NCBI GenBank assembly: GCA_964030475.1
Contig: CAXIPT010000001.1
Span: 959,682-1,023,681 of the forward strand
Direction of reading: 5' to 3'
From: Tethya wilhelma
Lineage: Eukaryota > Porifera > Demospongiae > Tethyida > Tethyidae
DNA length: 64,000 nt
Part shown: positions 35,446 to 48,664 of the stretch, piece after piece
Numbering within the stretch: position 1 is the first letter of the stretch
How the letters are laid out: each line of letters starts with the position of its first letter
Notes under the pieces: generated by a model
The model's input: the letters and a program-made list of their open reading frames with translations, nothing else
Told to the model about the DNA's origin: nothing
Database searches by the model: none
Translations under genes and position numbers: made by a program

Positions 35446-38280
35446 TGTGTGGTAGGTGGGTGTGGTAGGTGGGTGTGGGTGTGGATGTGGGTGTGTGGCA
35501 GGTGTGTGGCTGTGGGTGGGTTAGTGAATACTGCTAGCAGTAGCGGTATGGCATATTATGTATTGTATATGGTACCGTGGGTGTGCTCACACATACAGTT
35601 TAAGCTGTAATTACCAATCTTTCTTTTGGCAAGTGTATTACATAATACTACGTCTAGGGGAGAGCTGGAGAAGAACTCAAAGAATGTGTCTAAACTTTGA
35701 ACTATTACTAAAATTTCATCGCATGAAGAAAAGAATAATCTTTGGAATTACAAATTACGGATGGAGTAAGAGAATTGGATATTGAAAACTAGTTCACTCC
35801 TTTCAAAGTGTTTCCTTAGATTAGGTACACGATTCTGAGAAAGCATTTAATTATCAATTTTGTCTCAAGGCCCAGCAACAGTTTAAACAACCGAGGTAGC
35901 TATTAAGTGTTTGTTGTGTACTGGCTATAGTATACTTCCTGAGCAGCTGCTATCGTGCTGTGTACCATGGCAGAATAATGCATGCTTTGTAACTTTAACC
36001 TGATACAGTAAGTATATGCATGATGCAAGAAAAGGAGTGTGAACTCACTTGATAAGCCAATCACATCTTGCTTCTTCAAGTTGTTTGCCTCCAGCACCAC
36101 AATCTCCAGCACTGACAACTTGGTTCCGTAGCAGAGGGTGAGAGACAGATCACCATGAGAGGTGCCCTGCACGTGGAGATCAGATTCATTATTATGAGAC
36201 ACAAGCTAAAGTGACAATTTGAGTTATAAATGAATACAATTCCTCTCAGTTTTCGAATCTGCTAGCACAACCATTCACATAATATAATGAAGTTATTGTA
36301 TCTGATTATTCAAGGATCATGAGTACTATATAGTCTGAAAAGTTTTTGAGTGCTTCTTCAATGTTGTACGTTGTGCATCCAATATTACAGTAACCAGCAA
36401 GGATAGTAAATAAACCACATTAGTCGTTCATGTGGGAGAAAGGAAACCTCTGTGAACTGCCACATTGAGGTCACTAACTTAACAAGGTTTCTCCCCACAA
36501 ACAGACACATGTACATGTACTACATCTAAAGGTTCACTGACATGTTCCTACATGTATGTGAACACAGGTTTGTAGTGGAATAAAAGGAGTATATACAGAT
36601 ACAATTGTGATCAATAAACACAATATTATACAATTCACCATGTACATATTATGTGACTTTGCAACTGTGGATTAAATTTTTCTCATTAAATACAGAACCC
36701 ATTAAACTTCGACAGCAGAAACACAATCACGTAAGGTGCATGACTTACTCGTAAGTATTCATCTTCGTCAAAAGGGATGATGTCAGAGGTATTTTGATCA
36801 CCAATCAAATTGGCTCCGCTGAGGGGGAACATAACCCCTCCAATGAAGTGACTCTTGTCGTTAATGTAAATCCTGAAAATGACCATTTGATTTTCAACCT
36901 CATTTGCTGGTATATTATTGAACTTAAACGCTTGATCAAACACAGGGTTCAAAGTTCTCTGAACAGTGTGCGACTGTTGGATATCAAATTTTCTTGGTAG
37001 CAAGTAAACTTCGACCAACGGGTTACTGACATCTTTCGGTCGCTTGGTCGGTAGTTTGAGAGCTCCACAGAGATGAACGATGAGAGTACTGTGCTGATCA
37101 TCATAGTAAAGGGCAAACTTCATGCAAGGATTTTGAGGAATGATATCCTGGTAATGAGTCATTATCGATTCAGAGAGTGATTTTTGATGCAGTGCTGATT
37201 CTGAACGTGAAGTCACCATTTTCATTGACATCGGCACATACGATTGTTGTTTGTGTCTCTTTGGTCTCTCAAGAGTTGCTTCTGGTGTCCGTGTGATCCT
37301 GATCTCAGGTTTGGAGTGAATGGTAGAGCCGGTTGCAGCACTGCTAATGGTACTCAGACTCTCGGTGGTTGGCATCACCGAGGAAGCATCAATGAAATGC
37401 AACTCCTCCTCGTGATCTTCATCGTCCAAGCTACTGTGAGGAGAGAGGGAATAGTGGAGCACCGAAGACATCTCTACGCTCAACTGATCGTAGTGACCTG
37501 CATATGCACCATCTTCTTCAGTCTCCGAGCTCACTATGGGGTGCATGGACAGGGACTGTTTACGAGTGCGTGGCTGCTCAGCTATCACCTGGTGGTGGGG
37601 CGTGCTCCCTGATGCACCACTGCTTACACTGTCAAAGTCAGCGTTGGAGCCACTGTAGCCAATCTGAGGATGGATGGGGAACTCTTGGCTCCCATACTGT
37701 GTGTATGTGTGTTTGAAGATCCTGTCTACAGGAACAGGTTTGATGGGAGACTCGGGCATAAATTCATCTCCACTCTCTCGGCGATTTTTGACCTGTTTGT
37801 AGACAATGTGTGGGTACTGCTTGTGGCGAGCTAGCAGCTGAGGACAGCAACAGCAACAGGTCTCCTGCAAGCACTGATGGCAGCCACTGCAATCACAGGC
37901 AAGGCAAGAGGCTATGAAGCTTGGACACCTGAGGCCTGGAGAAAGAGTCACAAATAATAAATATTGGGACAATTAAACATAACTTGATTGCTGATAGCTT
38001 CCTCCAGCACCACTTAAGTTCACTTAAGTGGGCATGCAAGACAAGAGAGAGCCACTATCACTTTTATACTATGAATTATAGAATGGTGAATATTCATGCC
38101 TCTATCTGCAAGGCCACGCAATGCGCAGAATCTTATTGACGGGTCTTCTACAGACCAAGAGAAAAAAAAACAAAACAAAAACAAATAGACACCCTATTCA
38201 TCACCCTCACAGGCTACTAACTGACTAATGAAATTCTTACCTCTTCTTCTCTCTTTGAAGTCATAAGTTGAAGAAAACAT
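34985..38280 (-). CDS. double-C2 synaptotagmin-like protein 2 of 4
   Basis: Exons 38280-38241, 37935-36749, 36166-36049, 35394-34985 give 584 aa. The first exon supplies MFSSTYDFKERRRG, spliced to LRCPSFIASCLACDCSGC and CLQETCCCCCP, a strong palmitoylation-type cysteine cluster. The shared motifs follow: QYPHIVYKQV and VPVDRIFKHT...HPQIGY. C2A (CMKFALYYDDQHSTLIVHLC) has lost most loop aspartates. C2B begins GDLSLTLCYGTKLSVLEIVV. At the 36049/35394 junction the split codon reads AAT, giving NPYVKI where the three paralogues have DPY[IV]K, and the third loop 3 aspartate is also replaced (DYDRFGRNSEVG). The tail is Ser/Arg-rich (SRSRSRSPS). The 40-nt first exon is inferred from phase and the shared start; an alternative start lies in the unspliced frame at 37972. 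Confidence 0.82.
35401..35452. repeat. TG microsatellite flush with a C2B acceptor
   Basis: A (TG)n tract starts within six bases of the last-exon acceptor of C2 gene 2. On the transcript strand it reads (CA)n, then CTCACAG. Confidence 0.85.
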
Positions 38281-40463
38281 TGCATCCCTCTCATGGATCA
38301 GTTAGAGTTTACAGTGCCTGCAACCTTCTTCACAGAGTACCGCCTCAGCTTGATAACCACAATGATGGCATGGTATTGAGATGAGATGAATATCGTTTGC
38401 ACATTTTCAATTGAATATTAGTACTCTGCCCCTGCAGCAGGAGCACCCCGGGGTCAGATAGGAATGCATTTTGAGGGTAGAGCAGTTGGTGTGTGAACTC
38501 TGGCTTCCCATCAGTGAAATTCTACACCATTCTTTGGCAGTGGAGTCACAAGAAGTGATAGACATACACTACTATGGCATGGCACATATGCAGATCATGC
38601 TGAAGAGCAGGAGCAAGCATGTTGCAAAAATTGATAATATTATTCATTACGAGTTTTAATTTACAGCTAGAACATTACTATTATTATTGTAAACAGGCTG
38701 AATGTAAACTGAATGTTGCAATAACTGTTTATGTAGCAGTATCAAAAGATGACTGTTGAGCGTAATACATTATTATATTCACAGTGAGTACAGATACGTA
38801 ATAATTATTATAATGACAGATTTGTGTATAGATATATCAACAGCATATAAGGACTACTAGCCATAAAGTTTGTTCGTTCACATTAATAGGCTATGTTATA
38901 CACTAGCTCTAAAGCTAGCTCCTTCCATTGCCCTCTCCCAATAAGGGTCCCTGCTCTGAACTCAATCTTTAGGGAATTAAGGGGCGACCACCAGTGGCAC
39001 TGTAGTAATAGAACCTAACAGCTTGTGTCATCTATAATAGCCAAATAAGACAGAACCTAATAGCTTGTGTCGTCTGGACATGCAAGAGCCATTTATTAGA
39101 TAGGTCCCATTAGTAGGGCCATTACACAATTGTTCATTTCCATGATGAGACTCAATTCCCACGGGGGCCACAGGCAAGACCTGGTGCTGCACTGTTGATC
39201 AGGGTAAGTAACTTCCTAATGGAAGCTTAAGAAAAATGCAATTTATTAATTAAGAAGCAATTAATTTCTAACGGAATACTCAGAATACTTGACTGCTGGG
39301 AATAACTGCAATGCAGGAACACAATGTGACAGAGACCATAGCATGTATACGCAGTCATCATTCCAGTAATACTATCCATCATCTCACTGAGGAAGCTACA
39401 GAAGGGTGTAGCCTAGCTAGTGAGGAAAAGTAATATTGTGAACACAGTACAACATATTAGACTGTATAATAATGACAGTAATTAATTTAATGTAAGTCAA
39501 GAGCCGATTAATTAATGTCATGTAATACTACCTGTCTAGGTTGAAATTCAAAACAATGTGCACTAGCTCCTAGTCTATGTAAATGGATGCTGCTAATGTC
39601 ATTAATGCATGCTTGCACACAATAGGCAATGAAAGAAGAGAACAAGCTAAGAGCTATCTCTTAATAAAGCACCTATTAATATACTTGTCTGCAAGCCAAT
39701 GCTGCCTCATGGGTCTGGATGCATGGTGTGAGGCCAAGGTGAGCTGCACCAATGAACATGAGGCATGTGTGTACAATAATAGGTGATTAGTTACCTAAAC
39801 ACGAGTAAGGGTACATCATCACCCAGGGTGTGTGGGGTGGCAGGTACAGTGGTTGAGAGGTGTAGCCATGATTAGGAAGTGAAGCTAAGGTTGTAGCGAA
39901 GTCACAAATGTTAACTTCAAACATGTTTGTGTGTCACTGTTGCCATTGGTAATGGTTGACGTATTATACAGTATACATACCAGACCTCTCAGGGCACACA
40001 CAACATAATAATATCAATTGCACTTGATACAAGTGGAGACGCATGTAACTATACACTAATACAGCCTTACAAATTGCTCAATCACACTCAGATAACTGGA
40101 ACAGTAAGGTCATCCTCTTGTAGCAAAACATCTCAAGACTGCTGTTAGACATCCTTTTATTTCCTGTCAGCGAGCAAGGATTGATAATTACTAACAGCAC
40201 TCTTTTACCACTTCAAGTCAATTAGGTTTAATGGCGACAGCGTTAGCTATATAGCTTTGTCATTCATCAGGCATCATCACTCAGGTATACAGTGAGTGGT
40301 TAACAATCATTAACAATAATAATCATTATTATTATTATTAAAAACCCAAACCAAATGACATTGTGGAATTAGTGAACCAGAAAGTTTACAAATGATTAAA
40401 AATCCAAACAGAATATGGTGGTTAATTATTAAACTCATAAACAATAAATCAAACGCATTATTC
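38281..40463. other. spacer between C2 genes 2 and 3
   Basis: 2.2 kb of AT-rich sequence. Short frames at 38471-38659 and 39583-39786 have no support. The 5' flank of C2 gene 2 should carry its promoter here, but I cannot point to specific sites. Confidence 0.5.
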
Positions 40464-43182
40464 CTATCTTTGAGATTTGTGACTTGACTTCAAGTGTGCA
40501 CTAGGCTTCTGGGCTACTGAAGCCGGCAGTATGGTATGCCACATACTGACACTGTTCTGAGGCGAGAGTGACATGTCAGTCCAATGCTTCCTGCCCGACT
40601 CTTGCTTCACGTCCTTGCCTATCAAGACCACACCCATGGCATCGTTGCGGGAGAACCTATCGTAGTCCATCACAAACACCTCCAGTTCAATGTCTTCCAT
40701 ATCACGATTTCGAAGATCAAATTTGAAGGGTTCGTTGTAGACTGGGACAAGAGTCTTTTGTTTTACAGTCGATTTCCACTTCTCTTCGCGTTTGTGTTTG
40801 TGAACGAGGTAAATCTTGATGTAGGGATCTGTGAATGTATGTGTGTATGTGTGTATGTGTGTATATGTGTGTGGGTGGGTGGTTAGTGTATTGGTGTACA
40901 TGTGAATTTGTGAGCGTGAGAGCTATATAGCATGGGACCATGTGACTACATGTGACTGTGACTATGTGAGTGTGCAATTGTGAATTAATGGCAGCTATAG
41001 CAATTAGAGACTAAACAGAGTATGGAATGTGTCACTATAATGCCCACTGTTATCCATACCAGCTAGTCCTACGATATCTTGTTTCTTCAAGTTGGTTGCT
41101 TTGAGAACCAATCCTTTGAGAACCTTCATCTGAGGATCGTGGGAGAGGGCCAGCAAGAGATCTCCTTTAGTGTCCATCTAACACAATGGAAAGAATGTCT
41201 AGATTCAACGTTGGCATATCTATTTCGTATTATACACAAAATTAGTTTTGAGGTATTAATACACACGCCAGTTGGGCTACAGTTATGCTATGCATGTGTC
41301 ACATCAATTAATAGCTAGGTGAGCTACACATGTATGTGCTTGTAATGTGAATATTATTGATAAAGAGTAAATTCAATAGTTTGTTACATATTCTCATGCA
41401 TATTTCGCATGTGGTATGTAGTTACAGGCCTGTGCACCAGGACAACATAAAATCAAAATGCACACTTTATGAGTTAAAAGGAAAAAAAACTCTATGGAAA
41501 TTGGCATCTAGCTGATGTTTATTGGTGATCAAAGTGTGTGTGCCTGTACAACTGAAGAGATCACTACTGTCTCAATACACTGGAGAGTGAGAGTCAGTGT
41601 AGGAGGAGTTGAAGTCACTCCAGGGTACTTTCTACAATGGATTCCACACAAACACATACGCACACATCTCTAAATACTATAGCCACCCCCATTAGTACAT
41701 ACACATACACACACATTGGCTGCTTCATCGAAATATTCAAGCTTATCGTGGCTCGCTACATTATGTAGTGAGTGCTTTATTAGCCGTCATTTCATTCTAC
41801 AGCAGCTGTTGGCCCTAGCTATAGATAGCTTGCAATTGCACATGCTTCCCAAACTTTGACAAGCCTGGATGCACAAATGACATACTTTACATAGTGCATA
41901 ATTTTGTGCCAATTAATTCACTGTTATCATAACCAAAAACCATAGATAAGAGACCTATAGCAAACCATCACGCAGCAACCACCCATTATTTACCTACCCA
42001 CCCATTGCAAGCTTCCAAGCACACACATCCATAGCAACACATGCAGTGACTAGTAGATACCCACAGCACACTATAACCCATTGAGACTAACACAGTGACT
42101 ATTTGTATCCATCTCACCTCATCGGTTGGCTTCATGCCTTCCTCTATTCTCATTCTCATCACCACACCGTACAGATCAGCTCCATCCAGGGGCAGTGACA
42201 CGCCTCCAATGTTGTCGTTTTTTGAGAACTTGTCGTGATCATAGACACGGAAAATGAGCGTCTGTCGCCGAATATCGTCACTGGTGAGACCGTGGAACTC
42301 AAAGGATTGGTTGTAGACCGGATTCAATGTTCTCGAGATGATTTTTGACTGGAATATCTCCACTTTGTTTGGCGTGAGGTAGAGCACCACGAAAGGATCA
42401 CTGGTCCCTCTACGATCCATGGCGGGTAGGTTGGAGGCGTGGTGGAGATGGACTGTGAGAACGCACCGGTGGATGTCGTAGTGAAGGGAGAACTGGAGGA
42501 TCGGGTTGTCTTGCTCGGTGAGCGCATGCTCCTCGAGTACCGGCAGTCCCGGTACCCACTCTGCGTAGGTCTCTTGGAGGTCGGACGGAAGAGGAAGAGA
42601 AGGATGACTTCTCTTTCTAGCGAGTTTCTTCCTCTTGGTCTTTTCCTCTGGCTGATCTCTCAGGTTCTGCATGGAGCGATGATGGGGTGTGGGTCGAGCT
42701 GGCATGGTGGCGGATCTTGGTCTATGCTGAGGAGGCAAGTCATCATCGGATGACTGTGACATTCCTCCCGCTACTAGGACGGAGTACTCACTCCCCACAG
42801 ATGAAGTGGTGGATGTTTGAGTGTCAAATCGTTTCTTGAACTCTGCTGACGGTTGTCTCGTGACTGGCTCCTTCTCAACAAACATCTGAGGGTGAGCTAT
42901 CACGGGCGCCTTCTCCTGAGGAAAGGTGAAGATCTTCTCGGGAGAGATGGTCATGAGAGTGGCTGGTAGGCTCAGGCTCCTGTTGTGAGCCGGTCTCTGG
43001 ATGTCAGTGGGTGAGAAGGGATCTTCAAGGGCCTTCTCTACAGCTTTCTCTTTGTCACAGTGACCAGCACTGTATTTGACGTAAGCAAACTTGCTGCGCT
43101 TCTTTCCAATGTTGGGACAGCATGTCTTGAGGCAGAAAGAGCAACAGCCAGAGCAACAAGAAGAGAAGGAGGGACAACTCAT
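40464..43182 (-). CDS. double-C2 synaptotagmin-like protein 3 of 4, both calcium sites intact
   Basis: Exons 43182-42118, 41177-41060, 40828-40464 give 515 aa. The start MSCPSFSSCCSGCCSFCLKT is chosen because it matches the Cys-cluster starts of the paralogues; an in-frame ATG lies 33 codons upstream at 43281. The shared motifs KFAYVKYSAG and ISPEKIFTFPQ...HPQMF follow, then a basic, serine-rich linker. C2A (ILQFSLHYDIHRCVLTVHLH) has full calcium loops: PAMDRRGTSDPFVV and VYDHDKFSKNDNIG. C2B also has KKQDIVGLADPYIKI and VMDYDRFSRNDAMG, ending in WHTI. This copy is therefore the best candidate for calcium-dependent membrane binding. Confidence 0.87.
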
Positions 43183-44249
43183 AGTCTGTGTATCAAGATT
43201 ATGGCGCAGGACTGAGGTAGTTACAGTACTTCTATCAAACAAGCTATGACATACAAGAAAGCATGCAGACACCAGTGACAATGAATAACACTGGAATCAC
43301 TCAATAGCATGAAATACAAGGAGACTGTAGACACAATGAGGTATTTCTTTGCTATTGACCAGAACAAGGGCTTTCAACCAAAAAAAATTAGTTATTACAA
43401 CACCTAGCTACTAAACTAACTGGTCAATAATAAACTTAGCACAGTGATAATATCGTGCAAGATAACATAACACCATCTCCTTAGAAACTAACTGATTCCG
43501 GTTTCAACATAAGCTGCACTCACCTCAGCCTGAGGATTGCCTAAACGTGTGCTATTATACAACTCCACACTGTGTAACATCCAGCGATTCAGGTTTGTTT
43601 GTTTTTATGACAAGAATTTTGCGTGCACGTAGGCGGGGCTCGACACGAGCTCGATCGATACTTGATTGTTTTGCTCGCTCGCATTGATAGTGAGATGTGA
43701 TCGTGCAAACTGTTTACTCGGCAAGGCAGTAAGTAATATAAGCTTTGATAAAATATAAAATCGAGTAACTCAATTAAGGAATGTAAGTTGGAGCCAGAGT
43801 CGACGTCGGCGGACAACTACGCACATGCGCAACTTACCGCAACATTTCCGCAATGCTTCCGGTGTCTTAAGTGCTTCCATGGAGCCATAGCCTAAAAACT
43901 GAGAAATGCGTACAAACCCTATCTCGTTACAGTTCTGATAACAACTGTAAACACCTGCCCTTTGTTAAATTAGCAAATAAATGAAGGAAACTTTTATATG
44001 ACGTTAGCATGATGCTAATAGGCAGCTGTGTACACAATTGAATTAAATCATAACCACAAATTCAACCACTTCTAAGTTAGAATGAGAACTAAACAACAGA
44101 AAGAATCACTGACAAATCACATTAACAAACACAACAACAACAACAAATATTTATAAACATACATACTGAAACTGATTACAACAATTACGTGACCAGGAAT
44201 CATTCACTACCTAAATGGATACAAGCCACAAAGGAGCTAACATGAGGAG
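43183..44249. other. spacer between C2 genes 3 and 4, locally GC-richer
   Basis: Contains a CpG-containing stretch at about 43610-43870 (CACGTAGGCGGGGCTCGACA), which stands out from the AT-rich surroundings and may be the promoter of C2 gene 3, perhaps with a distant non-coding first exon. No coding exon is seen. Confidence 0.4.
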
Positions 44250-44616
44250 CTAGAGTGTGCGAGTGCGGGGCGAGCCTAGACTAGATCGTTGAAAAGTGGG
44301 TGGAGCAATGGGATGCCATCGACTGATGGCTTGCTCAGGAGTCGCTATGATCTCCTCCCAGTGAGTCCTCCCATCCTCATCGGTGGCACTCAGCCCCACA
44401 GTCACCTCCCCCACGAGGTCATCGCGACTGAACCGGTCGTAGTCCATGATGATGAGCTCCAGAAAGATATCCTCAATGTCCATGTTGAAGATGTCAAATT
44501 GGAAGGCCTCGTTGAAGACCGGCGCTAGAGTGTTCTTCTTGACCTGTGACTTCCACTTGTGGACTCGTCTCTCTTTGTGGTAGACGTGGACCTTGATGTA
44601 AGGGTCTGTAGGAGGA

Positions 44617-44678
<62 letters not shown>

Positions 44679-45145
44679 GTGGGTGTGTGAGTGTGGATTC
44701 ATTCCAACCACTAATGATAATGAAATTATGGACTACCAATTACAGTCTCATTAGCAGGGAATACATCATCACAAGGCAACCAACATTCCTTACAAATCGC
44801 CCCACCACCCACCTCACCCGTGGCACTAGCTCCACAACCAACATAGCTGGTCTGAGAGGTTCAAAAATGGCATTGAGGAAAGCTTCAAAGCTACAAAATA
44901 TTGCAAACTGTTCTAATTCTGAAGAGGAGTCCTGTCAACCTGCAACCATTCTGTCCGAGACTGAAACTGACCATGATGCTACTGTTGTTGCTACCAGCTA
45001 CAAGAACACTAGGGTGATGTAACCTACCAGCAGATCCACCGATGTCCTGTCTCTTGAGACTGGTGGCTTTGAGGAGGATACCATAGAGAGTGTGGCTGTG
45101 AGGCTTGTAGGTGAGGGAGAAGAGAATGTCACCAAGACTCTCCAC

Positions 45146-45203
<58 letters not shown>

Positions 45204-46840
45204 ACGAGACAAACATTTTACCACATCAATCATCTGCATTTTGCATTTTCATCAACCATAATATTATTAACTCTTAAACCATTTCAGCCTAGTGTACACA
45301 ACATCTGTAAAACAGTTGTGGTTAGTCAGATTCCCATTGGCCTTTCCTTCTCCTCATTAGATCAATGGAGGAAGAAGCCTGGGAATGGACATTGCACAAG
45401 GACCCTAGTTGAATGATTTCTTGGCATCAGATCATATTTCACATGGTTAGAGACCCTAGGTAGACAGTGTGTTATCACAGTATGTCAGTGCATGTACATT
45501 ACATGTAGCAGAGGTTATGTACATATACATGAAAGTACATACACACACACAGATACTAGGTAATAGCAGGCTGAAGTATGCTGCTATGTTAGATCAGAGA
45601 GCACAAAATATTCAAGAGTTAATGGCACGCAAAGGAAGTACGTAGCATACCACCTTGGTTCTCTCCACTCCCTAAACCATTGACAGTGATGAGAGATGCT
45701 ATATACTCCATTGGGAATGGAGGTGTGGGCATTGCACGCATGCACCGATGTTCAAGGACAAACACATTCCAATGAGCAGTAGCTACAGGGTTCTGATATA
45801 GTGGCAATTATGCAATCATTCCTATTTAAAGCACATTCTTGAAATTGTTATGGTAAACTACAACTACATATAAAATGATATACCTGTAGAGAAATTCATG
45901 CAAAACAAACTGCATAGGTAAGCTTATTTTAGACGATCAACTTGCAAAGTCATCAAACATTGAACTTGTGCTTATATTATATTTCAAACTAGACATCCCA
46001 TATCTCATTGCATGTACATCTAATATGTGAATTTTAAGTCTGCCATATTGATTCTAATTAGAGCACCCACCTCTCCCCCTCTCTCTTTCTGCTCTATGGA
46101 GCTCCTCACGGTGACCCCATAGATGTCGGCACTCTCCAGAGGAACACTCACTATCCCCAGCAGCTCCCGGGACGAGAACCTGGAGAGCAACACTCACTGT
46201 TAGCTAGGAAATGTGCACATGCACGTGCACAATAAGATAGAAAATATGATTGTGAACAATATAATAGCTAGTGTAGCTGGTGTCAAGGGACAGGCTGATG
46301 AGAGTAATGGTGAAATAGATGACTTTGGGTAGCTACGTTAACTATCAGAGGGGAGGAATGGCATTATATGAACATATTATAATACTGGTAAATGAACTAA
46401 TTTTATTAGAATTTCCTGGTGTATACATTTCTCTTCCTCCATTCTTATCTTAAGTAGGGAGCATTCGATGCATGGTCAAGTGCCCTCCACTTAGTAAGCT
46501 TTGGTTGCTAGGCAATGGCAAACAAACACACACGTACACGTACCTGCTGTGCTCAAACACCTTAAACAGGAGCACTTGTCTCCTCATGGACTGCATGGGA
46601 AGACCAGAGAAGACAAACACTTGATCGTACATGGGGTTCAAAGTTCTCTTTTCCACTCGTGATTCAAACATCTCCTTCTTGTTAGGCAGGAGGTAGACAA
46701 CAACGTAGGAGTCACACTTGCCCCCCGGAGCCTTTGAGGGGAGATTGTAGGCCTGCTGTAGGTGGACCGTGAGAGAGCTCCGCTGGAGGTCATAGTAGAC
46801 TGAGTACTCTAGAGTTGGTAGGGTCTCAGATGGAGTGCTT

Positions 46841-46896
<56 letters not shown>

Positions 46897-47799
46897 CATT
46901 TGTGCACCTATTGCAACACAATAAGCGACTGCACTACCTGTCCTTGGTGATGGTTCATCAACTGAGCTTCCATATTCAAGAGAGGTTGGTCTGGAGATGG
47001 TCTTGGGCTGCTCCGACACCACCACCTCAGATGCACTCTCAGTGTCGCTGGTAATGAGAGGGTGCACCCCACTCTCTGTCCGGGGCTGGTGGAAGTCAAA
47101 CACCTTGGACAGAGGGACCTTGGAGAACTGAGGAGAACCTAAAGGGACGAAGGAAGAGATTAGCTCGATCCCAGGCCCCTTCCTTTGCCCCCTCCCCTTT
47201 TCCTTAATTCCGTATCATAGGAGGGGGGGGGGGAGCCTGGGAACAAGGCTAGGAAGAGATGTTTTGACATTGCTCTAATTCCCACTGGAGTGCTCGATGA
47301 ACCATGTCATCATGTCCGCCTGCTGCGTGGAATGGTTGGGGTAAATCATTTGAGAAAAGGAAAACTCTTGGAGGAGTAGTTTTAAATTTGTGAAAGGTCT
47401 TTACATGGAAATACCAAGATGTAATTATAATAATTATACATTTCAAATACACAAATGCAGTCTTCTCTGCTTGATCAATGAACAGGGATCTACTAGCCTC
47501 GTTCCCAGGCTACTCCCTTGCAACTATTTAGAAGAAACTATTCGTAAAGAAGAGGCCTGGGCACGAGGCTGGGATTTATATACCCTTATTTAACAGTTGA
47601 CCATTACATCACATCACAATTAATCAAAATAGGGGCTTCCCCCACAATAATCAGCAATTAGCAGGGACTTACCCACTGCAATGTTAGCCTGTGCTGGCGT
47701 CTTGTACTGGATGTTTGGGTACTTGTCTCCGGTCTTGTCACTAGGGCAACAGCACTGGAGGCAGGAGGCGCAGCAGAGAGAGGACTTGGCCTCACTCAT
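44250..47799 (-). CDS. double-C2 synaptotagmin-like protein 4 of 4
   Basis: Exons 47799-47673, 47138-46938, 46841-46544, 46179-46071, 45145-45028, 44605-44250 give 402 aa. The cysteine-cluster start is MSEAKSSLCCASCLQCCCPS, followed by KYPNIQYKTP and VPLSKVFDFHQ...HPLIT. Unlike the other three, its N-terminal half and C2A are split by introns, and the linker is shorter. C2A (LEYSVYYDLQRSSLTVHLQQ) keeps one loop 1 aspartate (CDSYVV) but has lost loop 3 (FEHSRFSSRE). C2B keeps KRQDIGGSADPYIKV and IMDYDRFSRDDLVG and ends in WHPI. The 118-nt exon opening C2B has the same length and phases as in the other copies. I infer that the shared intron is ancestral and that either gains here or losses in genes 1-3 explain the rest. 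Confidence 0.85.
44617..44677. repeat. TG then GA microsatellite upstream of the last exon of C2 gene 4
   Basis: Compound (TG)n(GA)n beginning about 12 bases from the acceptor. On the transcript strand it reads (CT)n(CA)n. Confidence 0.85.
45149..45201. repeat. GA/CT microsatellite used as a polypyrimidine tract
   Basis: On the transcript strand (CT)n runs straight into CAG at the exon 5 acceptor of C2 gene 4 (45145). Confidence 0.9.
46844..46891. repeat. GA/CT microsatellite used as a polypyrimidine tract
   Basis: On the transcript strand (CT)n runs straight into CAG at the exon 3 acceptor of C2 gene 4 (46841). Confidence 0.9.
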
Positions 47800-48227
47800 G
47801 GTGCCTGGAGGATGGGAGGGGAGGGGTACAGTCAATGCACTGTGTATCCAATATCAATGGTACTTGAGATCCAAGACAGCCCTGATCAACACACTATTAT
47901 GTGTGACATTGTACAGTCTCAGTCTCCTGGTATGGAGACCTTCAGCTTTAGCAATTAAATTCATGAGGAGCTTTGTACTCTGATATGCACAATACAGCTA
48001 GTTATTGTACTCAGTGACAATCATTAGACACTGACAAGTTCCAGAGTCAATTAGACAGTGCTCATTAAATGGAGTGCATGCAGTAGTTCAGAGGAAGTAC
48101 ACATGAGTGCACCATTGCTGAGCTGGCAACGCTCTTAATTACATTCCAATCCCTTGACAACATTCCCATCGCTTGACAACAATACTTTGCATCGGGATTT
48201 AATCACCTCCTCTGGTATAGTAGCTAG
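47800..48227. other. 5' flank of C2 gene 4
   Basis: No exon, RNA or clear repeat; presumably promoter sequence. Confidence 0.3.
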
Positions 48228-48367
48228 GAGACCAGCTATAGGAGACCAGCTAGGAGACCAGCTATAGGAGACCAGCTAGGAGACCAGCTATAGGAGACCA
48301 GCTAGGAGACCAGCTAGGAGACCAGCTAGGAGACCAGCTATAGGAGACCAGCTAGGAGACCAGCTAT
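48228..48367. repeat. minisatellite of AGGAGACCAGCTATAGGAGACC
   Basis: About ten tandem units alternating between AGCTAGGAGACC and AGCTATAGGAGACC. Unit lengths of 12 and 14 bases alternate irregularly. Confidence 0.9.
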
Positions 48368-48664
48368 CACGATCCATATATGTACAGAGCATTGTACAGT
48401 TAATGGACATAGTAGACAGCTAGGCTGGGAGCAGCTAACAGTTGGACAGAGAAGACTGATGACCATTCAATGCTGTAGACATACATTAATTTTCCCTAAG
48501 TCTGAGAAGTGACTACTCCTCAATCACCACTCACAGTGATGATATCGCCATCACTGCATGGATATATCTCTTAGTACATGCAGTACCACAATTATGGAGC
48601 TAGCTGTACCATACAACATGCCTGGTACCATGGAGATAGCATTCACACTACTGTACAGAGTGTG

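Noticed and set aside
38471..39786. Two short + strand frames between C2 genes 2 and 3
   Set aside because: Each is under 70 codons, AT-rich and without recognisable motifs or splice partners.
42439..42753. Forward frame opposite C2 gene 3
   Set aside because: It is the antisense shadow of the C2A-coding exon.
48228..48367. CRISPR-like array
   Set aside because: The units are contiguous with no unique spacers; it is an ordinary minisatellite in a eukaryotic genome.
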